32,354 bases of DNA from Bacillota bacterium (GCA_023413555.1 JAEZPG010000111.1:1-32354), one strand, 5' to 3'; counted from the stretch's first letter, positions 1 through 8,131 are shown. Notes: generated from the sequence alone by a model not told the origin. Program-made: numbers and translations.

Positions 1-233
1 TTTCGCAGGGAGAGTATGACTATCTTGACTATTTAGAAAACACACCAAACGCTCCAGAATGGGAAGTGTTCCAGTCAACGGTTGTATACGATTTCCAAAA
101 CTACGGGAAATATTGTTTTGAGATTATAGATAAGATGGTAGCTGGTGAAACATTAGATAAAGAATATTATCCAGAACATTATATGATTGATAGAACTAAT
201 GTAAACGATACATTTGCTGATTACTTCAAGTAA
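1..233 (+). CDS. Sugar ABC transporter substrate-binding protein, C-terminal end only (partial)
   Basis: An open frame enters from the left edge and stops at 231-233, giving the last 76 residues of a protein that ends in TFADYFK. The tail is acidic and aromatic, and contains a run like FQNYGKYCFEIIDKMVAGE, typical of the last helices of periplasmic type-1 sugar-binding proteins (RbsB/ChvE group). The assignment rests mainly on position: 33 bases later comes a ribose-type ATPase and then its permease, the usual binding protein-ATPase-permease order. It would be the lipoprotein that captures the sugar outside the cell. The signal peptide and ligand pocket lie outside the window, so the substrate cannot be read. 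Confidence 0.72.
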   Translation, partial: SQGEYDYLDYLENTPNAPEWEVFQSTVVYDFQNYGKYCFEIIDKMVAGETLDKEYYPEHYMIDRTNVNDTFADYFK

Positions 234-266
234 AGTACACTTAAAATTTGAAAAGGGGAAATTGGT

Positions 267-1769
267 TTGGATAATAATATTATTTTAAAAATAGAACATA
301 TCACGAAAATATTTCCGGGAGTGAAGGCATTAGATGACGTTTCATTAGAAGTTAGAAGAGGAGAAATTCTTGCTCTTTTGGGAGAAAACGGAGCCGGAAA
401 ATCAACGCTGATTAAAGTTCTTTCGGGAATCCATATTCCTGAAGAGGGAGAGATATATTATCACGGTATACCAATTAAATTCCATGGACCAGTAGATGCA
501 AAGAATGCAGGAATCAGTGTGGTTCATCAAGAGCTTGCATTCTTGCCTCTCTTGACTGTGGCTGAGAATCTATATATTAGAAATTACACTGGGAAAAGAA
601 AAAAACTGGTAAATTGGAGTGAAGTTAATTCGATAGCAAAAGAAGCTATGGACATGATTAATTTAAAGATTGATCCGAATCGTTTGGTTGAGTCCTGTAG
701 CGTAGCTGAATGTCAGCAGATAGAGATAGCAAGGGCAGCATATGAAAATGCAAAAGTATTGATTTTAGATGAGCCAACGTCATCATTGAATGATACAGAG
801 ATAGAAGCTTTGATGAAATGTATTGAGGGCTTAAAGAACAAAGGTGTTAGTGTTATCTTGATTACACATAAAATTGAGGAAATTATGCGTATTGCTGATA
901 GAGTTGTTGTTTTGCGAGATGGCCAATCCGTTGGAGAATGTAAAGTTAGCGAAACAACTAATGATGAATTAATTGCCATGATGGTTGGACGTAAAATTTC
1001 GGATATGTATCCAAAAAAGACTAATGTTCCAGGAGAAGTGTTATTAACTGTAGAAAATTTTAGTACAGACGTATTATCTAACATTAATTTTACAGTAAGA
1101 AGAGGAGAAATTCTAGGGGTATACGGTCTAATGGGAGCTGGCCATCAAGAGCTAGGAAAGGCTCTGTTCGGTTGTTATCCTAAATATAAAGGTAAAGTAA
1201 CGCTTGAAGGCAAAGAATTGGTATTAAATAGTCCGGAAAATTGTATTAAAAACGCGATCACATTTTTACCAAGTGACAGAAAGCAAGAAGGATTGGTATT
1301 AATGCACAGTGTAAAATCCAACATTATGAATCCGTACTATCAAACTGGAAAACATGGTTGGTATGTAAACTACAAAACGGAAGCTGAGATTGGCAAAAAG
1401 TGGATAAATACTTTGCGAGTTAAAACTCCATCTATGCATACTAATACAGAATCTCTATCTGGCGGAAATCAGCAAAAGGTTGTTCTGGCAAAATCGTTAG
1501 AGATAGAACCAAAGATTGTTATTCTAAATGATCCTACAAGAGGAATTGATGTTGGAGCAAAATCAGAAATATATAATTTCTTAAATGATTTAACAGCCAA
1601 AGGAGTTTCGGTTATTATGATTACCTCTGAAATGCCTGAACTCATGGAAATGTCAGATAGGGTTTTAATCATTCATGAAGGAAAGCAAAGTGGTATGTTA
1701 GCAAAAGAAGATATGACACAAATGAATATCATTTCTGCAGCAATAGGAGGAGGAATAACAAATGAGTAA
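267..1769 (+). CDS. Ribose/galactose-type sugar ABC transporter ATP-binding protein (RbsA/MglA family)
   Basis: This 500-residue protein has two ABC ATPase halves in tandem, the normal build and length of RbsA/MglA/XylG proteins. The first half has Walker A GENGAGKST (about residues 39-47) and Walker B VLILDEPTSSL, but its signature is degenerate (CSVAECQQIEIARA). The second half lacks a canonical Walker A (GLMGAGHQEL) and keeps a good signature LSGGNQQKVVLAKSL and Walker B IVILNDPTRG, an asymmetry usual in this family. The start is TTG at 267, placed seven bases after AGGGGA-type ribosome binding site bases at 254-259. It overlaps the permease by 8 bases, so the two are probably translationally coupled. 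It powers uptake of a monosaccharide or small sugar derivative; the substrate is not determined. Confidence 0.95.
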   Translation: MDNNIILKIEHITKIFPGVKALDDVSLEVRRGEILALLGENGAGKSTLIKVLSGIHIPEEGEIYYHGIPIKFHGPVDAKNAGISVVHQELAFLPLLTVAENLYIRNYTGKRKKLVNWSEVNSIAKEAMDMINLKIDPNRLVESCSVAECQQIEIARAAYENAKVLILDEPTSSLNDTEIEALMKCIEGLKNKGVSVILITHKIEEIMRIADRVVVLRDGQSVGECKVSETTNDELIAMMVGRKISDMYPKKTNVPGEVLLTVENFSTDVLSNINFTVRRGEILGVYGLMGAGHQELGKALFGCYPKYKGKVTLEGKELVLNSPENCIKNAITFLPSDRKQEGLVLMHSVKSNIMNPYYQTGKHGWYVNYKTEAEIGKKWINTLRVKTPSMHTNTESLSGGNQQKVVLAKSLEIEPKIVILNDPTRGIDVGAKSEIYNFLNDLTAKGVSVIMITSEMPELMEMSDRVLIIHEGKQSGMLAKEDMTQMNIISAAIGGGITNE

Positions 1770-2724
1770 ATTTAAAGTATTTCAAAAACTAAAAGGAATT
1801 GATTATATTCCACTTATCATAGCCTATGCAATTATGATTGTGTTTTTTTCACTAAGTTCACCATACTTCTTAACTTTTACTAACTTTATGAGCATTATAT
1901 TGTATGCTGCAATAGTTGGGATTCTTTCTCTGAGCACATGTTTACTTTTGGCAGCAGGGCAAATTGACTTTTCAGCAGGGTCTGTTTTAGCACTTTGTAG
2001 TTGCGTTATGGCTATTATGATGCGAGCAGGTAATAGCGTATGGAGTGCGATGTTGGTCTGTTTAATAATTTCTGCCTTAACAGGTGTATATAATGGTATA
2101 ATGATTGCTTATTTGGGAATGAGCCCATTCATTGCAACTTTGGCTGGAATGCAAATATTTAGGGGAATTGCTTATCTTATAACTAATGCTAGGTCGATTA
2201 CAATTACTAGTAGTGTATTCAAATTTTTAGGGCGGGCAAGAACGTTAGGGATACCTAATGCAGCTTGGATAATGATAGTCCTGTTAATTATATTTGGGTT
2301 CGTAGTTAAATATACGACATTTGGTAGAAGAGTATTTGTAATTGGAGGTAGTGTAAAGGTTGCATATTTATCTGGAATTAATGTAAAGAGAGATATATTA
2401 AAGATTTATGTACTACATAGTATAGTTATAGGTATTGCGACTATCATTTTCACAGCCCAATTAGGTGCAGCTCTGCCAACTGCGGCACAGAATACTAACT
2501 TTACGGCTATTTCAGCTTGTGTATTAGGTGGAGTAAGTTTAACAGGTGGAAAAGGTTCTCTTGTAGGAAGTGTTATTGGTGCACTCTTACTGGAAACTTT
2601 AAGCAATGGAATGAATATGCTTGGCGTCGCAAGTTTTTGGCAGGATGTTATAACAGGGCTTGTACTTATTTTTGCTGTAACGTTAGATATCATTAAAAAT
2701 AGAAGAAAAGGAAAAGCGTATTAG
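1762..2724 (+). CDS. Ribose-type sugar ABC transporter permease (RbsC family)
   Basis: A 320-residue, strongly hydrophobic protein with about eight to ten predicted membrane segments. It belongs to the BPD_transp_2 group of permeases: it shows the family features AAGQIDFSAGSVLAL near residue 70 and GGVSLTGGKGSLVGSVIGALLL near residue 260, the conserved glycine-rich region of RbsC/XylH/MglC. Start ATG at 1762 lies inside the end of the ATPase gene, preceded by GGAGGAGG at 1747-1754. It forms the membrane channel with the upstream ATPase and binding protein. It ends in a basic tail (KNRRKGKAY). No transport gene follows; the next gene is 468 bases on. Confidence 0.94.
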   Translation: MSKFKVFQKLKGIDYIPLIIAYAIMIVFFSLSSPYFLTFTNFMSIILYAAIVGILSLSTCLLLAAGQIDFSAGSVLALCSCVMAIMMRAGNSVWSAMLVCLIISALTGVYNGIMIAYLGMSPFIATLAGMQIFRGIAYLITNARSITITSSVFKFLGRARTLGIPNAAWIMIVLLIIFGFVVKYTTFGRRVFVIGGSVKVAYLSGINVKRDILKIYVLHSIVIGIATIIFTAQLGAALPTAAQNTNFTAISACVLGGVSLTGGKGSLVGSVIGALLLETLSNGMNMLGVASFWQDVITGLVLIFAVTLDIIKNRRKGKAY

Positions 2725-3192
2725 CCCAATAATTACATAGGAGATTTTCTTGCATGGAATGTAGCTGCTTTTCACAGCTTTTAACTATTTAGATTAGCAA
2801 TGGTGACATTGATTTTATCTTCAAGAAGATTAAGAACAGGAACTCAGTAATTACCTACGGATTCTATGTAGACATCATGGCAGTCATTTTAGAAAAGCCA
2901 ATGCCTTGACACAAGAATTGTGTTGTTGAAGGTGGACAAACACTTCATTTGATAAAAGGGTTTAATTCCAACAGTAATCACGGTGATTGTGTCAATGAGA
3001 AATGATTTGTGAACATTGACTGAACTGCCACACAATTTAACTGAGAAGTTAAAACGAAGAAAGTTTTACAACTCTCCTCATCGTGTTTTGTAGTATAGCT
3101 TCTTATTAGCCGTTTTACATCACAGAGTGGAAAGTGAAAAACTTTCATGACTATTTGTGTCACGCCCAAAGGCGTGTGGAATGGAGATTAGT
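2725..3192 (+). other. Gene-less 468-base stretch with degraded coding-like sequence
   Basis: No intact gene is visible. One + frame reads NGDIDFIFKKIKNRN and continues through GFYVDIMAVILEKPMP before a TGA near 2908. Beyond it all frames are interrupted every 10-25 codons, which looks like a decayed gene. I could not identify it. A 192-base minus-strand frame (2978-3169) has no supporting start signal or family likeness. Two small hairpins close the region, at 3130-3146 (GAAAGT/ACTTTC) and 3161-3176. Whether the downstream amidohydrolase genes are read through from the transporter or have their own promoter cannot be told; no convincing -35/-10 pair was found. Confidence 0.5.
3161..3176 (+). 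other. Hairpin CACGCC-CAAA-GGCGTG just upstream of an amidohydrolase start
   Basis: A perfect six-base GC-rich stem with a four-base loop ends 16 bases before the ATG at 3193 and 6 bases before its GGAG. No T tract follows, so it is unlikely to be a terminator. It could protect the 5' end of a processed transcript or affect translation; this is inference. Confidence 0.4.
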
Positions 3193-3978
3193 ATGAAACT
3201 TTTCGATTGTAATGCGTGTTTTGGTAATGAAATGATTAATCATGAGTGTGTGAATCATGAAAATTTTATTGTTTTAGAAAGTGTTAATATAGCAAAAACG
3301 GCAGATGAGCTTCTGGAATGCATGGATTATGTAGATATTGATAGAAGTATTGTCTGGCACAGAGCACAATATGAGGTCGATGCTACATTAGGCAATGAAA
3401 AATTGCTTTTAGAAATTAAAGGTCATGAAGATAGGCTGATACCTACATGGACAATACTACCAGATGTTACAGATGAGCAATACAATCCAGATGTTTTTAT
3501 TCCAGAGATGAAAAGAAATGGAATAAAAATATTGCGTGCTTATCCAGTTCAAGATAGATATTTGTTAAATGATGTAACAATGGGTGAACAATTGAGTTTA
3601 ATAAGCGAATTAAAGATACCGCTATTTTTAAGCCCAATGTCTGGATTTGAGTATATCTATGAAGTATTAAGAGAATTTCCGGAATTAACTGTAGTACTTG
3701 TTAATATAGGTTGGTGGCCAAGTGCAAGATTAATATATCCTCTGCTATCTAAATACAGAAATGTCTATTTTGAGACAGGCGACTTTAGCATGCTTAAAGG
3801 CTATGAGGAAGTATGTAATAAATTCGGAAGTGAAAGGATTCTATTTGGCACCAATTTTCCATCTAATAGTATGGCCGGAAGTATTTATGCATTAATTAAT
3901 GCCAAATTAAAGGAATGTGAAAAAGAAAATATTGCGCACGGCAATATCGAAAGAATTTTAAGTGAGGTGAAGCTATGA
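3193..3978 (+). CDS. Amidohydrolase-2 family protein lacking all metal ligands (predicted pseudoenzyme)
   Basis: A 261-residue TIM-barrel-like protein that aligns with the next gene product and with amidohydrolase family 2 (PF04909). Landmark segments are present but the metal ligands are gone: the N-terminal HxH is N7 and C9 (FDCNACFG), the barrel His is P148 (FLSPMSG), the second His is N171 (LVNIGWW), and the terminal Asp is N221 (LFGTNFP). A normal hydrolase of this family should therefore not work here. ATG 3193 was chosen because GGAG at 3183-3186 sits six bases upstream; an in-frame GTG at 3157 lies in front of a hairpin and has no such site. The stop overlaps the next start by 4 bases (ATGA). 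Likely roles are partner subunit, sensor or non-metal catalyst, all unproven. Confidence 0.8.
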   Translation: MKLFDCNACFGNEMINHECVNHENFIVLESVNIAKTADELLECMDYVDIDRSIVWHRAQYEVDATLGNEKLLLEIKGHEDRLIPTWTILPDVTDEQYNPDVFIPEMKRNGIKILRAYPVQDRYLLNDVTMGEQLSLISELKIPLFLSPMSGFEYIYEVLREFPELTVVLVNIGWWPSARLIYPLLSKYRNVYFETGDFSMLKGYEEVCNKFGSERILFGTNFPSNSMAGSIYALINAKLKECEKENIAHGNIERILSEVKL

Positions 3979-4778
3979 TTGACTGGAACTTAGATTATAA
4001 AGTAATCGATATGCACACACATATGGGATTAGAATATTGCCTTTATTATCCAGATCATGATGCGAATAGCATGGTAAAAGCTATGGATGAGGCTAATATT
4101 GAATTTATCGTATCTGCACCGTGCGAAGACTTGTTTGATGGATCTAGTCAGCGAAAGCAAATAACCGAAGCGATGAGGCTCTATCCCGACCGGATTAAGG
4201 GATATTATTCTGTAAATCCTTTATTAGGAATAAATATTAAGGATATAGAAAAAGCATTTGAAGCAAATTCAGGATATGTTGGATTAAAGCTACTTCCGGA
4301 TTATCATAGATGCGAACTAAATGGAGCAGAATATGAGCCTGTATTGCAATTTGCAAATAAAAATAAAATGCTAGTGTTGAGCCATACATGGGGAATTTCA
4401 ATGAATGGTGAAAGTTGCAATTCGGCGGATAAAATCATCGATATTTTAGAAAAATACCCAGATATAACATTATTAATGGGACATTCTATCCAAGGGCAGG
4501 TTGATTTGGCAATTAAAATTGCAAGTGCATACGATAATGCCTATTTAGACTTATGTGATACGGGAAGACTGAATGGCGTAATTGAAAAAATGGTAGCAAA
4601 TGTGTCCTCAGAAAAAGTTGTTTTTGGGACAGATGCACCTATGCAAGGGTTTTATTTTCAACTAGGAACAGTAATTGGAGCTAAGATATCTACGAGAGAT
4701 AAAAAAAATATTTTGAGGGATAATGCTTTGCGTATTTTAAGTAATGTAGGGCATCCCGTGAGTTATGGAGGAAAATAA
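3975..4778 (+). CDS. Metal-dependent amidohydrolase-2 family hydrolase
   Basis: A 267-residue TIM-barrel hydrolase of amidohydrolase family 2 with the full ligand set: H14 and H16 (IDMHTHMG), H137 (VLSHTWG), H170 (LMGHSIQG) and D220 (VFGTDAPM); K105 in GLKLLPDY is a further candidate. Members of the family hydrolyse lactones or decarboxylate acids using one divalent metal. The start overlaps the preceding paralogue by 4 bases, and its end nearly touches the isomerase gene, so the three are one translational unit. Next to sugar import and an aldose-ketose isomerase-like enzyme, a sugar-lactone or sugar-acid substrate is a reasonable guess, not a demonstrated one. It is full length for the family. 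Confidence 0.88.
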   Translation: MIDWNLDYKVIDMHTHMGLEYCLYYPDHDANSMVKAMDEANIEFIVSAPCEDLFDGSSQRKQITEAMRLYPDRIKGYYSVNPLLGINIKDIEKAFEANSGYVGLKLLPDYHRCELNGAEYEPVLQFANKNKMLVLSHTWGISMNGESCNSADKIIDILEKYPDITLLMGHSIQGQVDLAIKIASAYDNAYLDLCDTGRLNGVIEKMVANVSSEKVVFGTDAPMQGFYFQLGTVIGAKISTRDKKNILRDNALRILSNVGHPVSYGGK

Positions 4779-4779
4779 C

Positions 4780-6189
4780 ATGTCAAAATTAGAACCTAAA
4801 GTAACACCAATCATCGGCTTACTACCTACAGGATTAAGTTTATATTGGCAACAATATCCATCTTTAAAAGACAGAGGAATGGAAATGTACAATAAACTTA
4901 TTGATAAGTTAAGTACATACGGAAAAGTAGTTAGCGCTGGATTAGTTGATACATACGATGGTGCTGTAGAGGCAGCAAAAGTATTGAAAGAAAGCAGTGT
5001 AGATATTTTATTGATATTTCCTTTTGGATATACAACAGGGATGATGATTGTGCCTGTGGTAAAAGAATTAGACGTTCCGATTCGCATTATTAATGCTCAC
5101 GAAGATTCGTCATATGATTACAAAACAGCAGATACAGAATTATACTTGCATCATGAAGGACCTTGTTGTGTACCAGAATATTCAGGAACATTGGTATCTT
5201 TAGGAAAGAAATTCAAAGTAATTACGGGCCACTTTGGTCAACAGCATTTTTGGGATGAGGTAGGACATGATTGTCTTGGCGCAGCAGTAGCGACTGCATA
5301 TTCCAAATGTCGATTTGCAGTAATTGGAAGTACATATACAAATATGTGTGATATGCCTGTAGATGAACATCGTATACTTAAAGCTACTGGCCAACTTGTG
5401 TGTAGACCAGAGGTAGAAGAGATAGAAGAGGTATATCGTACGGTTTCAGATGATGAAATTGAAAAAATGTATAAAGAATTTCGTGAGTATTATAGAGTTG
5501 ATGAAACGGTTACGGATGCTCATATGTATGAATCGGCAAAAATTGCAGTTGTGTTTGATAAAATTATTAGGAAATACAATATTGATGCGTTTGGATTTTA
5601 TTGGTGGGGGGTAAAACCACATATGACTGAACTGAGGGCTCAGTCTGCATTAGCAGTTTCAAGACTTGCGGCACTGGATATTCCAGGTGTGACAGAAGGT
5701 GATATTAAAACTGCAATGGCTATGAAGATTTTGAATCTCATGGGAGGAGGAGGAATGTTTATAGAATTTTTCTCATGTGATTTTGACGGTGAATTTCTTA
5801 TGGTTGGGCATGATGGGCCAAGTAATGTAAGCGTTGCAAGTGATAAGCCAATACTTCAAAATCTTACAACGCACCATGGAAAAACAGGGGAAGGACTAGG
5901 TATTGATTTTCAGATGAAGGAAGGAACGTGTACCCTTCTAAATTTAACTCAGTTTGGAACAGATAAGACATTTAAGCTTATTTATTCTATAGGTGAGGTA
6001 ATCTCTGGCGATATTCTTAATATTGGTAATCCAAATTGTCGAGTACGTGTATCCAAACCAATTCCTGAGTTTTTCAATGATTGGTGCCAGGAGGGACCTG
6101 GACATCATACAGCACTTGGTGTTGGTGATTTTTCAGCAGAAATTGAGATACTTGCTGAAAAAATGGGATTTGATTGTGTAAGAATTTAA
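4780..6189 (+). CDS. L-arabinose/L-fucose isomerase-like protein
   Basis: A 469-residue protein with the layout of L-arabinose isomerase (COG2160): an N-terminal Rossmann-like half (GLLPTGLSLYWQQYPSLK onward), a middle domain with HFGQQHFWDEVGHDCLG, and a C-terminal barrel. Metal-ligand candidates fall at E306 (VTEGD), E329 (FIEFF), H344 (VGHDG) and H442 or H443 (GPGHH), close to E306, E333, H350 and H450 of E. coli AraA. It probably interconverts an aldose and a ketose using Mn2+ in the cytoplasm. It is divergent and sits with amidohydrolases rather than with araB/araD, so arabinose itself is only one candidate. ATG 4780 has GGAGG at 4767-4771 eight bases before it; an in-frame ATG at 4765 has none. 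A terminator follows. Confidence 0.82.
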   Translation: MSKLEPKVTPIIGLLPTGLSLYWQQYPSLKDRGMEMYNKLIDKLSTYGKVVSAGLVDTYDGAVEAAKVLKESSVDILLIFPFGYTTGMMIVPVVKELDVPIRIINAHEDSSYDYKTADTELYLHHEGPCCVPEYSGTLVSLGKKFKVITGHFGQQHFWDEVGHDCLGAAVATAYSKCRFAVIGSTYTNMCDMPVDEHRILKATGQLVCRPEVEEIEEVYRTVSDDEIEKMYKEFREYYRVDETVTDAHMYESAKIAVVFDKIIRKYNIDAFGFYWWGVKPHMTELRAQSALAVSRLAALDIPGVTEGDIKTAMAMKILNLMGGGGMFIEFFSCDFDGEFLMVGHDGPSNVSVASDKPILQNLTTHHGKTGEGLGIDFQMKEGTCTLLNLTQFGTDKTFKLIYSIGEVISGDILNIGNPNCRVRVSKPIPEFFNDWCQEGPGHHTALGVGDFSAEIEILAEKMGFDCVRI

Positions 6190-6210
6190 TTCTTACCAGA
6201 TAGTTTTGAG

Positions 6211-6253
6211 AATAAACCCTGTGTATACATTGGAATTGTACACAGGGTTTATT
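6211..6253 (+). terminator. Rho-independent terminator after the isomerase operon
   Basis: Perfect 15-bp arms, 6211-6225 and 6239-6253 (AATAAACCCTGTGTA and its complement), around a 13-base loop, 21 bases after the isomerase stop. The distal arm ends in TTTATT. It separates the amidohydrolase operon from the arabinoside locus. Confidence 0.9.
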
Positions 6254-6467
6254 TGGTGTGTCAGTAATGGTATGGTAATAGAAGATGCCCTTTTAGCAAA
6301 TATTTTTCTGAAGTATCATATAGTTATGAGAGCAGTAATTATTCAAAAAATTAAAAAGTAACGTAAGAATAGAAAAGCATTCTGGCTGGTCAGAAAGTTG
6401 ATTCAAGTATATCGTTGCTGAACGAAGTAATGATAGCAAAGAATAAATTAGTAGCCTCTTTTTTACG

Positions 6468-6659
6468 ATGCAGGCTCAAGCTGAACTAACGAATCATAAC
6501 ATTGAGCTATTAACAGAACAGATTGGGATCATGAAGCAGCAACGTATGGGTCATTCTTCTGAAAAAATAGAGCCACTAGATGGACAGCAAACCAGAATAC
6601 AAATTACACAAAAAATGTCGAAAGATTTTGTTGAAAATTGTCGATTGACAAATATATAG
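6468..6659 (+). pseudogene. IS66-family transposase (TnpC) N-terminal remnant
   Basis: About 63 codons remain open. The peptide runs from IELLTEQIGIMKQQRMG through HSSEKIEPLDGQQ, which matches the N-terminal coiled-coil and SSEK block of IS66-family TnpC proteins (typically LTEQIALLKRRLFGRSSEK-like). The rest of the roughly 500-residue transposase is missing: after about codon 45 the likeness stops and the sequence runs into the promoter of the next operon. No terminal inverted repeats or tnpA/tnpB genes are nearby. The frame before 6468 contains stops, although LVASFLR-like sequence in another frame may also derive from the element. It marks an old insertion at the join between the two carbohydrate clusters. 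Confidence 0.7.
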
Positions 6660-6673
6660 GGTTGAAATATACT
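6645..6673 (+). promoter_or_regulatory. Sigma-A promoter of the arabinoside operon
   Basis: TTGACA at 6645-6650, a 17-base spacer and TATACT at 6668-6673 form a near-consensus promoter. The predicted transcript would begin near 6680 and have a leader of about 115 bases before the GTG at 6797. The -35 lies in the last codons of the transposase remnant. Confidence 0.85.
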
Positions 6674-6684
6674 TTAATTACAGA

Positions 6685-6739
6685 GTACACGTGTCCACAA
6701 CGGTGGACATAATTTTTCCGGAAAAATGTACACATGTAC
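6685..6739 (+). promoter_or_regulatory. Cluster of palindromic operators in the leader of the arabinoside operon
   Basis: Three adjacent inverted repeats lie just after the promoter: TGTCCACAACGGTGGACA at 6692-6709 (7-bp arms), ATTTTTCCGGAAAAAT at 6712-6727 (perfect 16-bp palindrome with central CG) and GTACACATGTAC at 6728-6739. ACACGTGT at 6687-6694 is also self-complementary. Placement downstream of the -10 fits repressor roadblocks. The LacI-family gene at 11590 is the obvious candidate binder, because LacI proteins prefer palindromes with a central CG, but which repeat it uses is not known. The repeats could also fold in RNA. Confidence 0.6.
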
Positions 6740-6796
6740 GCAACTCGAAAATGGGAAGCAAACAAACCAACTCACACAGAATATGGAGGGAAAAGA

Positions 6797-8131
6797 GTGA
6801 AGAAAAAGATAATAGGTTTATTATTGGCAGTAACAATGATCATGACTACAGTAACAGGATGCGGAAGTAAATCGAATACAGGAAGTGAAGATGCTGGGGA
6901 TGCAACAAATAATGAAGTGCAGGCAACGGCAGAGGCTACTGCCTCATCAGCTCCTACTACATCATCGGATCCTACTACAATTTCTTTCTGGTGTAATTTT
7001 ACTGGATCTGATGGTGACGTTTTAAGAGAAATAGTAAAAAAATATAATGAGACAAATACAGATAATATAACAGTTGAAATCGACATTATGGATTACGATA
7101 CATTACAGGCTAAATTACCAACAGCAATTTCAACAGGCAATGGTCCATCTTTTGTACTCGCAGGTATTGAACTTATGGAACAGTACAAAGAGAATGGAAT
7201 GATTGAGCCAATTGATGATTTCTGGGATGTATCTGGAATTGATAAGAGCAATTACTACGAAAATGTAGTAGCAAAATCTTATCTTGATGACAAGTTGTAT
7301 GGTGTACCAATGCAGTATAATCTTCAGTATTTATACTACAACAAAGATCTTTTTAAGGCAGCTGGATTAGATACTGAAATACCTCCAAAAACATTGGATG
7401 AATTAAGAACAGCAGCAATCGCATGTACAGATGCTTCTAAAAATCAGTATGGTATTGGATTACCAGTTGACTTTGGCTATTACTGCATGTACTTATGGGC
7501 AAATGGCGGTGATGTAATTAACAGTGAAGGAACTGAGAATCTACTGAATTCAAAAGAGAATATCGCTACATTAGAATGGATTCAGAAACTTGCTAATGAA
7601 GATAAAGTATCTCCAAGTGGAATAACAGCAGCAGAAGCTGACACGATGTTCCAGTCAGGTAATTTGGCAATGTACATAAGTGGACCATGGAATATTAATG
7701 GATTAAATAATCTTGGTATGAATTATGGTATCGCAGCTATTCCAGCAGGAACATCTGGAGCATATTCAGCAGAAGGTGGATGCTCATGGATGCTTTCCAA
7801 GGGTGCTGACGATGCAACAAGAGCAGCCGTATATAAATTTATGGCATATTGGTTATCAGATGAAGTATTAACAGAATGGTCAAGCAGAAATGGATTCCCA
7901 GTATGGTCTTACTCTGTATTAGAATCAGATGAAATTACCAGTAATGCAATTTTAAGTCAAGTTTCAGCAGCTTCTGAAATTGGCCGTGATTGGCATCTCA
8001 GATTAGAGTCTGGAAGCCAGATTGACGGTGATGTAATGAAACCAATGATGGAAAAGATTTTATCTGGTTCCGATGTTACAAAGAGTGTAGAAGAGGCCTC
8101 TGCCGTATTAGATGGAATAATTAAGAAGTAG
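6797..8131 (+). CDS. Carbohydrate ABC transporter substrate-binding lipoprotein (family 1)
   Basis: A 444-residue lipoprotein. After a basic start (KKKIIG) comes a hydrophobic stretch and the lipobox VTGC with C22, then a Ser/Thr/Ala-rich linker, then an SBP_bac_1 fold: TISFWCNFTG, YNLQYLYYNKDLFKAAGL, LAMYISGPWNINGL. This is the extracytoplasmic receptor of an oligosaccharide importer whose two permeases follow. GTG at 6797 was chosen since GGAGGG at 6785-6790 lies six bases before it and the signal peptide starts there; a longer frame from ATG 6734 begins inside the operator palindromes. No ATPase gene is in the operon; such importers commonly share an MsmK-type ATPase encoded elsewhere. The substrate is presumably an arabino-oligosaccharide, inferred from the GH51/GH43 neighbours. 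Confidence 0.93.
   Translation: MKKKIIGLLLAVTMIMTTVTGCGSKSNTGSEDAGDATNNEVQATAEATASSAPTTSSDPTTISFWCNFTGSDGDVLREIVKKYNETNTDNITVEIDIMDYDTLQAKLPTAISTGNGPSFVLAGIELMEQYKENGMIEPIDDFWDVSGIDKSNYYENVVAKSYLDDKLYGVPMQYNLQYLYYNKDLFKAAGLDTEIPPKTLDELRTAAIACTDASKNQYGIGLPVDFGYYCMYLWANGGDVINSEGTENLLNSKENIATLEWIQKLANEDKVSPSGITAAEADTMFQSGNLAMYISGPWNINGLNNLGMNYGIAAIPAGTSGAYSAEGGCSWMLSKGADDATRAAVYKFMAYWLSDEVLTEWSSRNGFPVWSYSVLESDEITSNAILSQVSAASEIGRDWHLRLESGSQIDGDVMKPMMEKILSGSDVTKSVEEASAVLDGIIKK

Noticed and set aside
2978..3169. A 63-codon minus-strand open frame in the gap after the sugar permease
   Set aside because: No ribosome binding site or recognisable family; it lies in decayed sequence and overlaps hairpins.
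3157..3192. GTG start giving 12 more residues to the first amidohydrolase
   Set aside because: It lies directly before a GC hairpin and has no ribosome binding site; ATG 3193 has GGAG at the right distance and the family N-terminus starts there.
4780..6189. Naming the isomerase-like gene araA
   Set aside because: The ligand pattern fits the family, but the protein is divergent and the context lacks araB and araD, so the substrate is not established.
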